DNA of 8,336 nt, taken from contig JAGLIU010000050.1 of NCBI GenBank assembly GCA_023142805.1, positions 1 through 8,336 of the forward strand, given 5' to 3'. How positions within the stretch are numbered: the stretch's first letter is position 1; every line of letters starts with the position of its first letter. The DNA is from Candidatus Omnitrophota bacterium. GTDB lineage: Bacteria > Omnitrophota > Gorgyraeia > Tantalellales > Tantalellaceae. The notes beneath the pieces were generated by a model that saw nothing but the letters and a program-made list of their open reading frames with translations, searched no databases and was not told the origin of the DNA. Made by a program: the position numbers and the translations under genes. This document shows positions 1 through 5,696 of this stretch, one piece after another.

Positions 1-106
1 ATTGCCAATACAACAAAGGGGGCCTTCCGTCCTCAGACAGTCCTCGTCCGCCAGAAGGCGGACTGCGGAACTGCGGGCGGGAGGCCCCCTTTGTTGTATT
101 GGCAAT
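1..106. repeat. Long inverted repeat / stem-loop
   Basis: The first 24 bases (1-24) are a perfect reverse complement of 83-106. Pairing continues inward for 8 more positions (25-32 with 75-82) with two G-T wobbles, giving a 32-bp arm. A separate inner hairpin has arms 46-52 and 57-63 around the loop AGAA. The left arm begins at the very first base, so it may extend upstream of the window. It could be a terminator-like hairpin of an upstream gene, a palindromic miniature element, or an assembly-edge effect. No target-site duplication can be checked because the left flank is absent. The inverted repeat is certain; its role is not known. Confidence 0.85.
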
Positions 107-187
107 AATACATTTTATGAAAATCGCAGAGGTACTTGTGGAATTAATACGGAGCACCAAGTTCTACTTGATGGTGTTTAATAGGAA

Positions 188-228
188 GGAAAAAAGATCC
201 AGCCCTGAGGCAGTCGGATCTTTTTTCC
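188..228 (+). terminator. Intrinsic terminator-like hairpin
   Basis: A perfect 13-bp stem pairs 188-200 (GG, six A, GATCC) with 216-228 (GGATC, six T, CC), and the loop is 201-215. Having an A-run on the left and a T-run on the right makes it a candidate bidirectional intrinsic terminator. It would end a transcript entering from the left and isolate the downstream membrane-protein gene at 514. The T-run lies partly inside the stem, and T-rich sequence continues to about 239. Confidence 0.6.
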
Positions 229-252
229 CCTTTATTTTAACATTGTAGCCTT

Positions 253-298
253 GTTAGCCTTGTACCGGGTATCGAGTTAGCTTTGTACCGGGTACCGA
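253..298. repeat. Two 23-bp tandem repeat copies
   Basis: Unit 1 (253-275) and unit 2 (276-298) match at 21 of 23 positions, differing at unit positions 7 and 20. Each contains the core TTGTACCGGGTA. A short partial copy of the beginning of the unit (GTAGCCTTG) precedes them at 245-253. No function is evident. Confidence 0.7.
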
Positions 299-330
299 AT
301 TATGAGGCAACCTGTCCCCGAAAGGTAAGA

Positions 331-430
331 GGCTAAGGGCTAAAGGCTAGGGGCTAAAGGATTAATGGCCGAAAGTAGGAAGGTAGGGGTAGAGGATTAA
401 TGGTCGAAAGTTGGAAGGCTCGAGGATTAG
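331..430. repeat. Degenerate purine-rich repeats in intergenic region
   Basis: The words GGCTAAGG/GGCTAAAGG recur through 331-360. They are followed by two 25-bp copies (359-383 and 393-417) with a 34-bp period, which match at 23 of 25 positions, and a truncated third beginning (GGATTAG) at 424-430. Reading frames across this stretch look accidental. Together with the other repeats it fills the roughly 500-bp gene-free start of the window, where I see no credible coding sequence. Confidence 0.65.
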
Positions 431-513
431 CCTCTAAAAGTGGGGCACGGATTTGAAGAAAGTATGTTTTTTCTTTTGTATAAGGTATACTTTCGAGAAA
501 AGGGAGGTTTGAT

Positions 514-903
514 ATGGACTTTACATTGTTTTTCGCGAAGATATTGGGATCGTTATACGCGATCATAGGGATAGGGATTTTGTTTAACATGAAGACGTAT
601 CTAAAAGTGATGGAAGATTTTATTGAGAACGCGGCCATAGTTTATTTGTGTGGGGTGGCGGTGTTTGTTGTGGGGATGATCATAGTTTTGAATCATAATG
701 TGTGGGTTTTAAATTGGCCGATTGTTATCACGATTATGGGATGGATGGCTATTTTTAAAGGTGTTTTTCTCATTGTTTTTCCGGATGCTATGGTAAGACT
801 TACGAAAAAGTTTGTAAGTATGACCAGAGTATTATTTGCCGATATTATTTTCATAATTATGCTGGGATGTTTTTTAATGGCAAAAGGTTTTCAGCTAATT
901 TAA
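514..903 (+). CDS. Small four-helix integral membrane protein, unknown function
   Basis: This 129-residue protein is mostly hydrophobic, with four probable membrane segments at about 5-25, 40-60, 68-90 and 107-126. The loop between helices 2 and 3 carries HNVWVLNW (61-68), followed by the GW (76-77) and FKG (81-83) motifs. I recall this pattern from small uncharacterised membrane proteins of many bacteria, but I cannot name a function. The start is supported by the Shine-Dalgarno sequence AGGGAGG at 501-507, six bases before the ATG. The gene stands alone between the repeat-filled region and the metal-chelating protein gene at 1009, about 105 bp downstream. No signal peptide or catalytic motif is visible. 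That it is a real gene is very likely; its role is unknown. Confidence 0.85.
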   Translation: MDFTLFFAKILGSLYAIIGIGILFNMKTYLKVMEDFIENAAIVYLCGVAVFVVGMIIVLNHNVWVLNWPIVITIMGWMAIFKGVFLIVFPDAMVRLTKKFVSMTRVLFADIIFIIMLGCFLMAKGFQLI

Positions 904-1008
904 GGATAAGAACAACGATTCATTGTTAAATTAGTGTAAAGAAGTATACTAGCTTTATGTTTATTTAATAATAGGGCGCTGTCCCCATTTAATGGAGGAA
1001 GGATCGAT

Positions 1009-1362
1009 ATGGTAGGATGTCATACATGTGAATCCAAGTGTTGCAGATATTTCGGGCTTGAGATAGATACTCCAACGGTAAAAGAAGAATTTGAGAATAT
1101 AAGATGGTATCTCGCGCATAAAGGGGTAACCGTTTTCGTAGAGAAAAAGAAATGGTATTTGGAGGTGGACAGCAAGTGCCAGTTCCTGACGAAAGACAGA
1201 AAATGCGGTATTTATGAAAACCGGCCCTTAATTTGTAAGGAGCATTGCCCGTCAAGCTGCGAGAACGCGTTGGGTGAATTTGACCACCAGCATACTTTCA
1301 AGAGTATGGCAGAATTTGATAAGTATCTGGATAAAAGATTTCGCAGAAAAAAGAAAAAATAA
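1009..1362 (+). CDS. YkgJ-family CxxC..CC protein (putative Zn/Fe-chelating domain)
   Basis: This 117-residue soluble protein has nine cysteines laid out as in the YkgJ/CxxCxxCC family (putative zinc- or iron-chelating domain). There is an N-terminal C4-x2-C7-x3-C11-C12 cluster, then C57, C66, C76, C80 and C84. The family motif R-P-L-x-C (72-76) and the preceding CGIYENRP are typical. The family probably binds a metal or an iron-sulfur cluster, and its biochemical role is poorly defined. The C-terminus is strongly basic, ending RRKKKK, which could contact nucleic acid or simply be a tail. The Shine-Dalgarno sequence is GGAGGAAGG at 994-1002, six bases before the ATG. Its 3' end converges on the minus-strand LysE gene with only 16 bp between the two stop codons. 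The family call is confident. Confidence 0.88.
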   Translation: MVGCHTCESKCCRYFGLEIDTPTVKEEFENIRWYLAHKGVTVFVEKKKWYLEVDSKCQFLTKDRKCGIYENRPLICKEHCPSSCENALGEFDHQHTFKSMAEFDKYLDKRFRRKKKK

Positions 1363-1376
1363 AAAGACAAAGGGCC

Positions 1377-1400
1377 CTTCAGCCTGAAATCGCGCTGAAG
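1377..1400 (-). terminator. Candidate terminator hairpin at lysE 3' end
   Basis: CTTCAGC at 1377-1383 pairs perfectly with GCTGAAG at 1394-1400 across a 10-base loop. On the minus strand the hairpin uses the last codons and the TGA stop of the LysE-type gene. It is followed by GGCCCTTTGTCTTTTT, ending near 1364, so it has a T-rich tail. The T-run is interrupted and begins several bases after the stem, so this is only a moderate candidate. It lies between two convergent genes. Confidence 0.4.
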
Positions 1401-2005
1401 ACTAGTAAAATACCTATCATGATCAATAGCCCCGAAAAGAATTTTAGCATTATGCGGTAAAGATCATTGCTGAGGAAGGATCTACCTTTAGCTACCGCGT
1501 AAGAAAGAGAACCGTACCATAAGATATCGGCAAGCCAATGGCCGATGAAGAGTACGCATATTCCCAGTATCCCGTATGTTTCGGCTCGCGCGGTAGTAGA
1601 CAGGCCGATGGTTGCCCACCATATAATAAAACCCGGGCTTGCTATACTAAAAATAAATCCTCCGGCAACAAGACTTTTATGGAAATTGGAGTCGGTCTTG
1701 ATCTCTGAAAGGTTGGTTTTGCTTGTATGGAAAAATAAAATCGTTCCCATGGCTATAAGTGTCAAGCCTCCCAATAAAGATGTGAATAATAAAAACCTGG
1801 GATTGGACAAGAAATTCTGGACGCCGAGTATTATCGCCGTTATTATAAGGAACTCAACGAGGATATGCCCGGATATGGTTTTAAGTCCGGCGAATTTGTT
1901 GGTTTTTAATGTACTTGAGATAGTAAATAGTGTTAACGGCCCGGGGATCATCGCGCCCGTTATTCCCAGAGAAAACCCGGTTATAAATAACAGAAGTAAA
2001 TACAT
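1379..2005 (-). CDS. LysE-family amino-acid exporter-like membrane protein
   Basis: From the ATG at 2005 this is a 208-residue protein with about six hydrophobic segments. It carries the LysE/RhtB signature near the N-terminus, GAMIPGPLTLF, with PGP at residues 21-23. Later motifs include GHILVEF, SIASPGFIIWW and GHWLADILWYGSL, which fit LysE-superfamily export permeases. The substrate cannot be told; lysine, threonine or homoserine lactone export are family examples only. An in-frame GTG at 2020 would add five residues. Neither start has a Shine-Dalgarno sequence. The ATG is preferred because the candidate promoter at 2040-2012 overlaps the GTG and places transcription initiation at the ATG. 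The gene converges on the YkgJ-type gene and diverges from the coiled-coil gene at 2129. Confidence 0.88.
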   Translation of the reverse strand: MYLLLLFITGFSLGITGAMIPGPLTLFTISSTLKTNKFAGLKTISGHILVEFLIITAIILGVQNFLSNPRFLLFTSLLGGLTLIAMGTILFFHTSKTNLSEIKTDSNFHKSLVAGGFIFSIASPGFIIWWATIGLSTTARAETYGILGICVLFIGHWLADILWYGSLSYAVAKGRSFLSNDLYRIMLKFFSGLLIMIGILLVFSAISG

Positions 2006-2011
2006 GTTGTA

Positions 2012-2040
2012 AGCATACACGGTTAAAGTTTGAGGGTCAA
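2012..2040 (-). promoter_or_regulatory. Sigma-70-type promoter for the lysE-like gene
   Basis: Read on the minus strand, TTGACC (2040-2035) is followed after exactly 17 bases by TATGCT (2017-2012), with a TG immediately before the -10. If the last T of the -10 is position -7, +1 falls on base 2005, the A of the ATG. This would give a leaderless transcript. The -35 matches consensus at 5 of 6 positions and the -10 at 4 of 6. Confidence 0.45.
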
Positions 2041-2070
2041 GGGTTATGGGGGAAGGACGTGGGGTTTGAT

Positions 2071-2099
2071 TTGCTGTTTTTTAGATTATCGGGTATGCT
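2071..2099 (+). promoter_or_regulatory. Weak promoter candidate for coiled-coil gene
   Basis: TTGCTG (2071-2076), a 17-base spacer and TATGCT (2094-2099) lie about 30 bp before the start at 2129. The -10 is the same hexamer as in the divergent lysE-like promoter. The -35 is poor, matching only TTG, so this is a tentative call based mainly on position. Confidence 0.25.
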
Positions 2100-2128
2100 C
2101 TCTATAGAAGAAAGAGGGAGGGATGAAA

Positions 2129-2533
2129 ATGAAGGGTAAGGATATAATTATAGCTGTAGTGTTTGTAATTCTGCTTTCTATGATAATAATGCTGGCTATC
2201 AGGTTGGAAGGTTTTAATAGGGGGCTTGAAAAATGTGTTGAGATGGTGGAGGACGCGGTAGGACGCGCCGATATTATTTCTAGAGAAGAAATTGAAGATT
2301 ATATGGAAGAAATAGATTCGCGTTTGAGCGGAGTTACGGAAGATATAGAATTGATCAGAGAGGAAGTGGGGAGTATTCCCAGGGTTTCCGCGGGGGACGC
2401 GGAGGAGGCGTTGGGTACAATAAGGCAGGATGTTGACGGGCGGATCTCAGATGTGAATCGGGAAGTTAATAGTCTGCGTGACGAAATACAAAGTGTACGA
2501 AGAGATATAGACAGAATAGGTTATCCGGGGTAA
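2129..2533 (+). CDS. Membrane-anchored coiled-coil protein, unknown function
   Basis: From the ATG at 2129 this is a 134-residue protein. It has a short basic N-terminus (MKGK), one hydrophobic segment at about 6-24, and then a highly charged, heptad-rich region from about 38 to 128, consistent with an extended coiled coil outside the membrane. There is no catalytic motif. An upstream in-frame ATG at 2123 sits one base after the purine-rich GAGGGAGGG stretch, too close to be used. The same stretch is well spaced (about 6 bases) from the ATG at 2129, so that start is chosen. The gene lies 41 bp before the exported TPR protein gene on the same strand and is probably co-transcribed with it, suggesting a shared envelope role. 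I do not recognise a named family. Confidence 0.8.
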   Translation: MKGKDIIIAVVFVILLSMIIMLAIRLEGFNRGLEKCVEMVEDAVGRADIISREEIEDYMEEIDSRLSGVTEDIELIREEVGSIPRVSAGDAEEALGTIRQDVDGRISDVNREVNSLRDEIQSVRRDIDRIGYPG

Positions 2534-2574
2534 AAGCGAATATAACGGGCTTTATCGGATAAGAGGAGGATGTA

Positions 2575-3210
2575 ATGAGGAAGACTCTGGTATGCGCGGT
2601 TTTATGTTTTTTTGTGTTTTCACTTTGTGCTAATGCCGATATTATTCATTTGAAGAACGGCCGGAAAATAACCGGGATGGTTGTTTTGGAAACCGAAGAT
2701 ATTATTGAGGTTGATATCGGCGGCGGTACGGCTACGCATTTCAAAGAAGACATAGATTTTATTGAAAAGGCGGAAGAGGAGAAAAGCGCGATCAAAAAAA
2801 CTGTGGCAAAAACTAAAAAGAAAGTAAGCGAGTTTGGGGTAGTCGCGAAGATCAAAGAGCAGTGGGATAAGTGGTTTCCTCAAAAAACCGAGGCCCAGAA
2901 AAAAAGTGAACATTATTATAAGATAGCGATGTCTTTCAAACAAAAAGGTGATATTCCTAACGCGTTCCTGAATATTGAAAAAGCCATAAATTCAGGAAGT
3001 AAAAGCGGTAAAGTATACGCGGCACTTGGGGCTCTTTATGCTGATAAGGGGCAGAAAGGCCAGGCAATAAGGTATATGAAGATCGCGGTAAAGATGTTTG
3101 AAGAAGAAATGCAGCGTTATCAGAGAGAGAACAATCCTTATATGGCCGGCAGGGCAAGACTTCTGCTTGGGTCCATGAAACTTCAGCTTAGAAAGGTAGT
3201 GGGGAAATAA
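2575..3210 (+). CDS. Exported protein with N-terminal LKNG beta domain and TPR repeats
   Basis: This 211-residue protein starts with a classic signal peptide: basic MRK, a hydrophobic core at 5-18, and probable cleavage after ANA at 19-21. A small beta-rich segment follows (about 22-66, starting DIIHLKNGRKITG and including IGGG). I recall this type of segment at the start of many exported Omnitrophota and deltaproteobacterial proteins, but cannot name it. A basic linker (about 68-105) leads to two TPR-like helical repeats at about 112-141 and 147-178, and a final helical part. TPRs mediate protein-protein contacts, so a periplasmic scaffold is plausible. The Shine-Dalgarno sequence AGGAGG at 2564-2569 lies five bases before the ATG. 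No lipobox is present. The stop at 3210 is followed by a gene-poor spacer with an opposing transcript candidate. Confidence 0.83.
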   Translation: MRKTLVCAVLCFFVFSLCANADIIHLKNGRKITGMVVLETEDIIEVDIGGGTATHFKEDIDFIEKAEEEKSAIKKTVAKTKKKVSEFGVVAKIKEQWDKWFPQKTEAQKKSEHYYKIAMSFKQKGDIPNAFLNIEKAINSGSKSGKVYAALGALYADKGQKGQAIRYMKIAVKMFEEEMQRYQRENNPYMAGRARLLLGSMKLQLRKVVGK

Positions 3211-3266
3211 GTTGGAGTATGAATTATCCCTGTTGTTTCACGTCAGACAGCGACCATAAGCTTGTT

Positions 3267-3461
3267 TCAAGCGTCATAATAATTTTCTAGATTTGAATTT
3301 TCTATTTTTTTAACCAAGGATTTTTGTTTCGGAACTATACAGGTTTCGGGGGGAATCGGTAGTGTAATATGTTGTAGGTGTTGTTTGAGCGGATTTTCCG
3401 GTTTTCCGCTCAGGGTGAATTGTCCGGAAGGACAATCCCAAGAGTGCCAACCGCCCGACAT
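3267..3461 (-). CDS. Possible small protein (64 aa) behind a divergent promoter
   Basis: This is an unrecognised 64-codon frame on the minus strand, with an ATG at 3461 and a TGA at 3267-3269. The protein would be soluble, with an aromatic and glycine-rich start (MSGGWHSWDCPSG), a proline-rich middle, two cysteines and a lysine-rich C-terminal part. It contains no arginine and uses only CAA for its five glutamines. In favour: a near-consensus promoter (3534-3507) predicts a transcript starting near 3500, about 40 bases upstream of the ATG, and the frame fills a spacer that otherwise lacks a gene. Against: the ribosome site is weak (AGGG about 10 bases before the ATG, unlike the strong sites of its neighbours), the frame is short, and it contains two strong hairpins that would suit a non-coding RNA. 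Function is unknown. Confidence 0.35.
   Translation of the reverse strand: MSGGWHSWDCPSGQFTLSGKPENPLKQHLQHITLPIPPETCIVPKQKSLVKKIENSNLENYYDA
3387..3411. other. Hairpin in spacer before EF-G-like gene
   Basis: GAGCGGA at 3387-3393 pairs perfectly with TCCGCTC at 3405-3411 around an 11-base loop. It lies outside the predicted leader of the EF-G-like mRNA, so it would act in the minus-strand transcript or in read-through from the TPR gene. Confidence 0.55.
3419..3436. other. 18-bp palindrome-like hairpin with GGAA loop
   Basis: ATTGTCC at 3419-3425 pairs perfectly with GGACAAT at 3430-3436. The four-base loop reads GGAA on the plus strand (a GNRA-type tetraloop) and TTCC on the minus strand. 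It lies only seven bases from the hairpin at 3387-3411, so the two form a compact structured block inside the candidate minus-strand transcript. There is no T-run, so it is not an intrinsic terminator. Confidence 0.6.
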
Positions 3462-3480
3462 TGTTGATCAACCCTAATTC

Positions 3481-3508
3481 TTGACAAAAGGGCGTTAGAT
3501 ACTATAAT
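3481..3508 (+). promoter_or_regulatory. Consensus sigma-70 promoter for the EF-G-like gene
   Basis: TTGACA (3481-3486), a 16-base spacer and TATAAT (3503-3508) match both consensus hexamers exactly. Initiation is expected near 3515, leaving a leader of about 57 bases with the AGGAGG site at 3559-3564 before the GTG start. This suggests strong constitutive expression unless the overlapping minus promoter or a bound protein interferes. Confidence 0.8.
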
Positions 3509-3534
3509 AATAATCATATCACCATATCTGTCAA
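3507..3534 (-). promoter_or_regulatory. Divergent sigma-70 promoter overlapping the plus promoter
   Basis: On the minus strand TTGACA (3534-3529), a 16-base spacer and TATTAT (3512-3507) form a promoter with 11 of 12 consensus bases. Its -10 overlaps the plus-strand -10 by two bases. Both promoters share the same symmetry axis, between 3507 and 3508. It would start a transcript near 3500 running into the small frame at 3461. Confidence 0.6.
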
Positions 3535-3571
3535 TATTGTTGTGTTTCCAAATTAAAGAGGAGGTACTCAA

Positions 3572-5623
3572 GTGACTGTTTCAACAAAAGATATTCGTAA
3601 TGTAATTTTCATTTCACACGCGGGAGTAGGAAAGACCACTTTAGTCGAAAATTTGCTTTTAAAAGGCGGAACCATATCAAAAACGGGGAATGTTAGTGAG
3701 GGAACCACGGTATCGGATTATAATGATGACGAGAAGTCCCGTAAAAATTCTATAAATTTATCGATGGCTTCTTATGAAAAAGCCGGGGTTAAGGTCAATT
3801 TGTTTGACGCTCCGGGGTTTCTTGATTATATCGGTGAAGCTGTCTCGGGTATAAATGCCGCGGATGCCGCTGTTTTAATGGTACATGCTGTCGGAGGAAT
3901 ACAGGTGGGTACAACTAAGTTTTGGAAAAGAGTTCAGAAGGCAGGTTTGCCGTGTATGATAGTTATAAACAAGATGGATAAGGATAACGCGAATTTTACC
4001 AAAGTACTGGAAGATATACAAAAGAGATTCGGGAAAAAGTGTGTGGCGTTGTGTTATCCGAACGGTACAGGCGCGACATTTTCCGGAATGGCCAACTTGC
4101 TTACAAAAGAGGGGATAGATAAACTGGAAGGAGATGATAAGACCAATGCTGATCTTCTTTCCAGTGATATGGTCGAAGGGGTGGCGGAATCGGATGATCA
4201 GCTTCTTGAAAAGTATCTTGAAGAAGGTGAGTTGTCCCCTGAAGATCTTAATAAAGCGTTCAGGACGGGTGTAATCTCCGGAAAGATCATCCCGGTCATT
4301 CCAATGTCCGCGGAAAAAGGTGTAGGAGTGGAAGCGATTATGTCCTTTATACAGAAATATTTGCCGTCTCCTGAGGACAGAGGGGCGGTAGAAGCGGAGA
4401 CCCTTCAGGGGGATAGTACTGTAACTCTGGAACCTAAATCTGACGGAGCTTTTGTCGCTAAGGTTTTTAAAACTATATCAGATCCGTATGCGGGACAGAT
4501 AAGTATATTCCGGGTTATGTCCGGTACGGCAAGAGGTAACCAAGCCATAAGAGATACGACATCAGGCAGTTCAGAAAAGTTCGGACAGTTGGTTTTTCTT
4601 AAAGGGAAAGATCAGATACAGACAGGTTCTGTTGTGGCGGGAGATATAGCCGCGGTATCTAAATTGAAAGATGTACATACAGGGGACACTCTTTCGGATG
4701 ATAAGAACCAGGTTAAACTGGTTCCGGTTGTTTTTCCGGAACCGGCAATAAGTTATTCTATAACACCCAAAAGCCGTTCTGATGAAGACAAGATATCAAG
4801 TGTATTGGGTAAGCTGGTTGAAGAAGATCCGACATTCCAGCTGTTGCTTGACGAAGAAACACATGAGATAGTTGTTTCCGGTATGGGTGAGATGCATATA
4901 AAGACGATGCTTGAAAGAATGAAGACCCGTTATGGTGTGGAAGTTGTTGTAGGTACACCCAAAGTCGCTTACAGAGAGACCATCGCGGATAAAGGTGATT
5001 CCAAATACAGGCATAAAAAACAGTCGGGAGGAGCCGGTCAGTTCGCGGAAGTCTGGATGCGTGTAGAGCCGCTGGAAAGGGGTAAAGGGTTTGAGTTTGT
5101 TGATGAGGTCGTCGGAGGAGCGATCCCAAAACAGCTGGTGGGTAGTTGTGAAAAGGGTGTTGTTAGCGCGATGAAAAACGGAACTATCGCGGGGTATCCT
5201 GTTACCGATGTTAAGGTAATAGTTTACGACGGAAAGACACATCCGGTAGATTCTAAGGATATAGCTTTTCAAATAGCCGCGGCACACGCGTTTCGGGAAT
5301 CATTTGAAAAGGCTAAACCGTCGCTTTTAGAACCGGTAATGAACATTGAACTTACTGTTCCGGAAGAAAACATGGGAGACATAGCGGGGTCTTTGAGCTC
5401 ACGTAGGGGAAGAGTTCAAGGTATGGATTCTGAAGGAGGTATGCAGATAGTAAGAGCGCAGATACCTTTGGAAGAAATGTATAAATACGCGAATGAATTA
5501 AAATCCCTTACTGCCGGAAGGGCCACTTATACGATGATGTTTTCTCATTACGATATTGTGCCCGGTAATGTGGCACAGAAGATCGCGTCCGAGAGTACCA
5601 AGAAGAAGGGTGTGGAAGAGTAA
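3572..5623 (+). CDS. Elongation factor G-like translational GTPase (EF-G paralogue)
   Basis: This 683-residue protein has the five-domain EF-G layout: GTPase domain about 1-270, domain II about 291-375, domain III about 390-462, domain IV about 463-587, and domain V from about 588. GTPase motifs are the P-loop SHAGVGKT (15-22), DAPG (79-82), NKMD (133-136) and SA (246-247). It belongs to the EF-G-like subfamily rather than canonical EF-G. The switch I region reads EKSRKNSI instead of the RGITI type, and DAPG is followed by F83 rather than the usual catalytic histidine. Domain IV keeps the tip loops SGGAGQ (485-490) and DGKTHPVDS with H557, so ribosome contact is likely. The start is GTG with AGGAGG seven bases upstream, behind a consensus promoter. 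yebC follows after 73 bp. Its exact role, whether in translocation, recycling or stress, cannot be told from sequence. Confidence 0.9.
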   Translation: MTVSTKDIRNVIFISHAGVGKTTLVENLLLKGGTISKTGNVSEGTTVSDYNDDEKSRKNSINLSMASYEKAGVKVNLFDAPGFLDYIGEAVSGINAADAAVLMVHAVGGIQVGTTKFWKRVQKAGLPCMIVINKMDKDNANFTKVLEDIQKRFGKKCVALCYPNGTGATFSGMANLLTKEGIDKLEGDDKTNADLLSSDMVEGVAESDDQLLEKYLEEGELSPEDLNKAFRTGVISGKIIPVIPMSAEKGVGVEAIMSFIQKYLPSPEDRGAVEAETLQGDSTVTLEPKSDGAFVAKVFKTISDPYAGQISIFRVMSGTARGNQAIRDTTSGSSEKFGQLVFLKGKDQIQTGSVVAGDIAAVSKLKDVHTGDTLSDDKNQVKLVPVVFPEPAISYSITPKSRSDEDKISSVLGKLVEEDPTFQLLLDEETHEIVVSGMGEMHIKTMLERMKTRYGVEVVVGTPKVAYRETIADKGDSKYRHKKQSGGAGQFAEVWMRVEPLERGKGFEFVDEVVGGAIPKQLVGSCEKGVVSAMKNGTIAGYPVTDVKVIVYDGKTHPVDSKDIAFQIAAAHAFRESFEKAKPSLLEPVMNIELTVPEENMGDIAGSLSSRRGRVQGMDSEGGMQIVRAQIPLEEMYKYANELKSLTAGRATYTMMFSHYDIVPGNVAQKIASESTKKKGVEE

Positions 5624-5696
5624 AGCGGAACCAAAAGGGCAAGGGTCAAAAATGATCTATGATCTTGAGTTTACCGCAAAAAGAGGAGGATAATAT

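Noticed and set aside
107..230. Possible small RNA (6S- or SRP-like) between the inverted repeat and the terminator
   Set aside because: No conserved core of either RNA class could be matched by eye; only short local hairpins are present.
117..248. A 43-codon plus-strand frame beginning MKIAEVLVELIRSTKFY
   Set aside because: It has no ribosome binding site and runs straight through the terminator-like hairpin at 188-228, so chance is the simpler explanation.
453..491. Promoter-like TTGAAG and TATAAG/TATACT upstream of the membrane-protein gene
   Set aside because: The spacers (20 bases or more, or no -35 at 17) do not fit; a promoter is likely nearby but cannot be placed.
924..950. TTGTTA and TATACT upstream of the YkgJ-type gene
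   Set aside because: The spacer is only 15 bases, too short for a confident promoter call.
1545..2012. Long plus-strand frame of 155 codons
   Set aside because: It is antisense to the LysE-type gene, whose conserved motifs show the true strand.
4758..5287. Two overlapping minus-strand frames of 123 and 163 codons
   Set aside because: They lie inside the EF-G-like gene and encode no recognisable protein; they are shadows.
5652..5665. Tandem ATGATCT repeat before yebC
   Set aside because: Two 7-base copies in AT-rich spacer are not distinguishable from chance.
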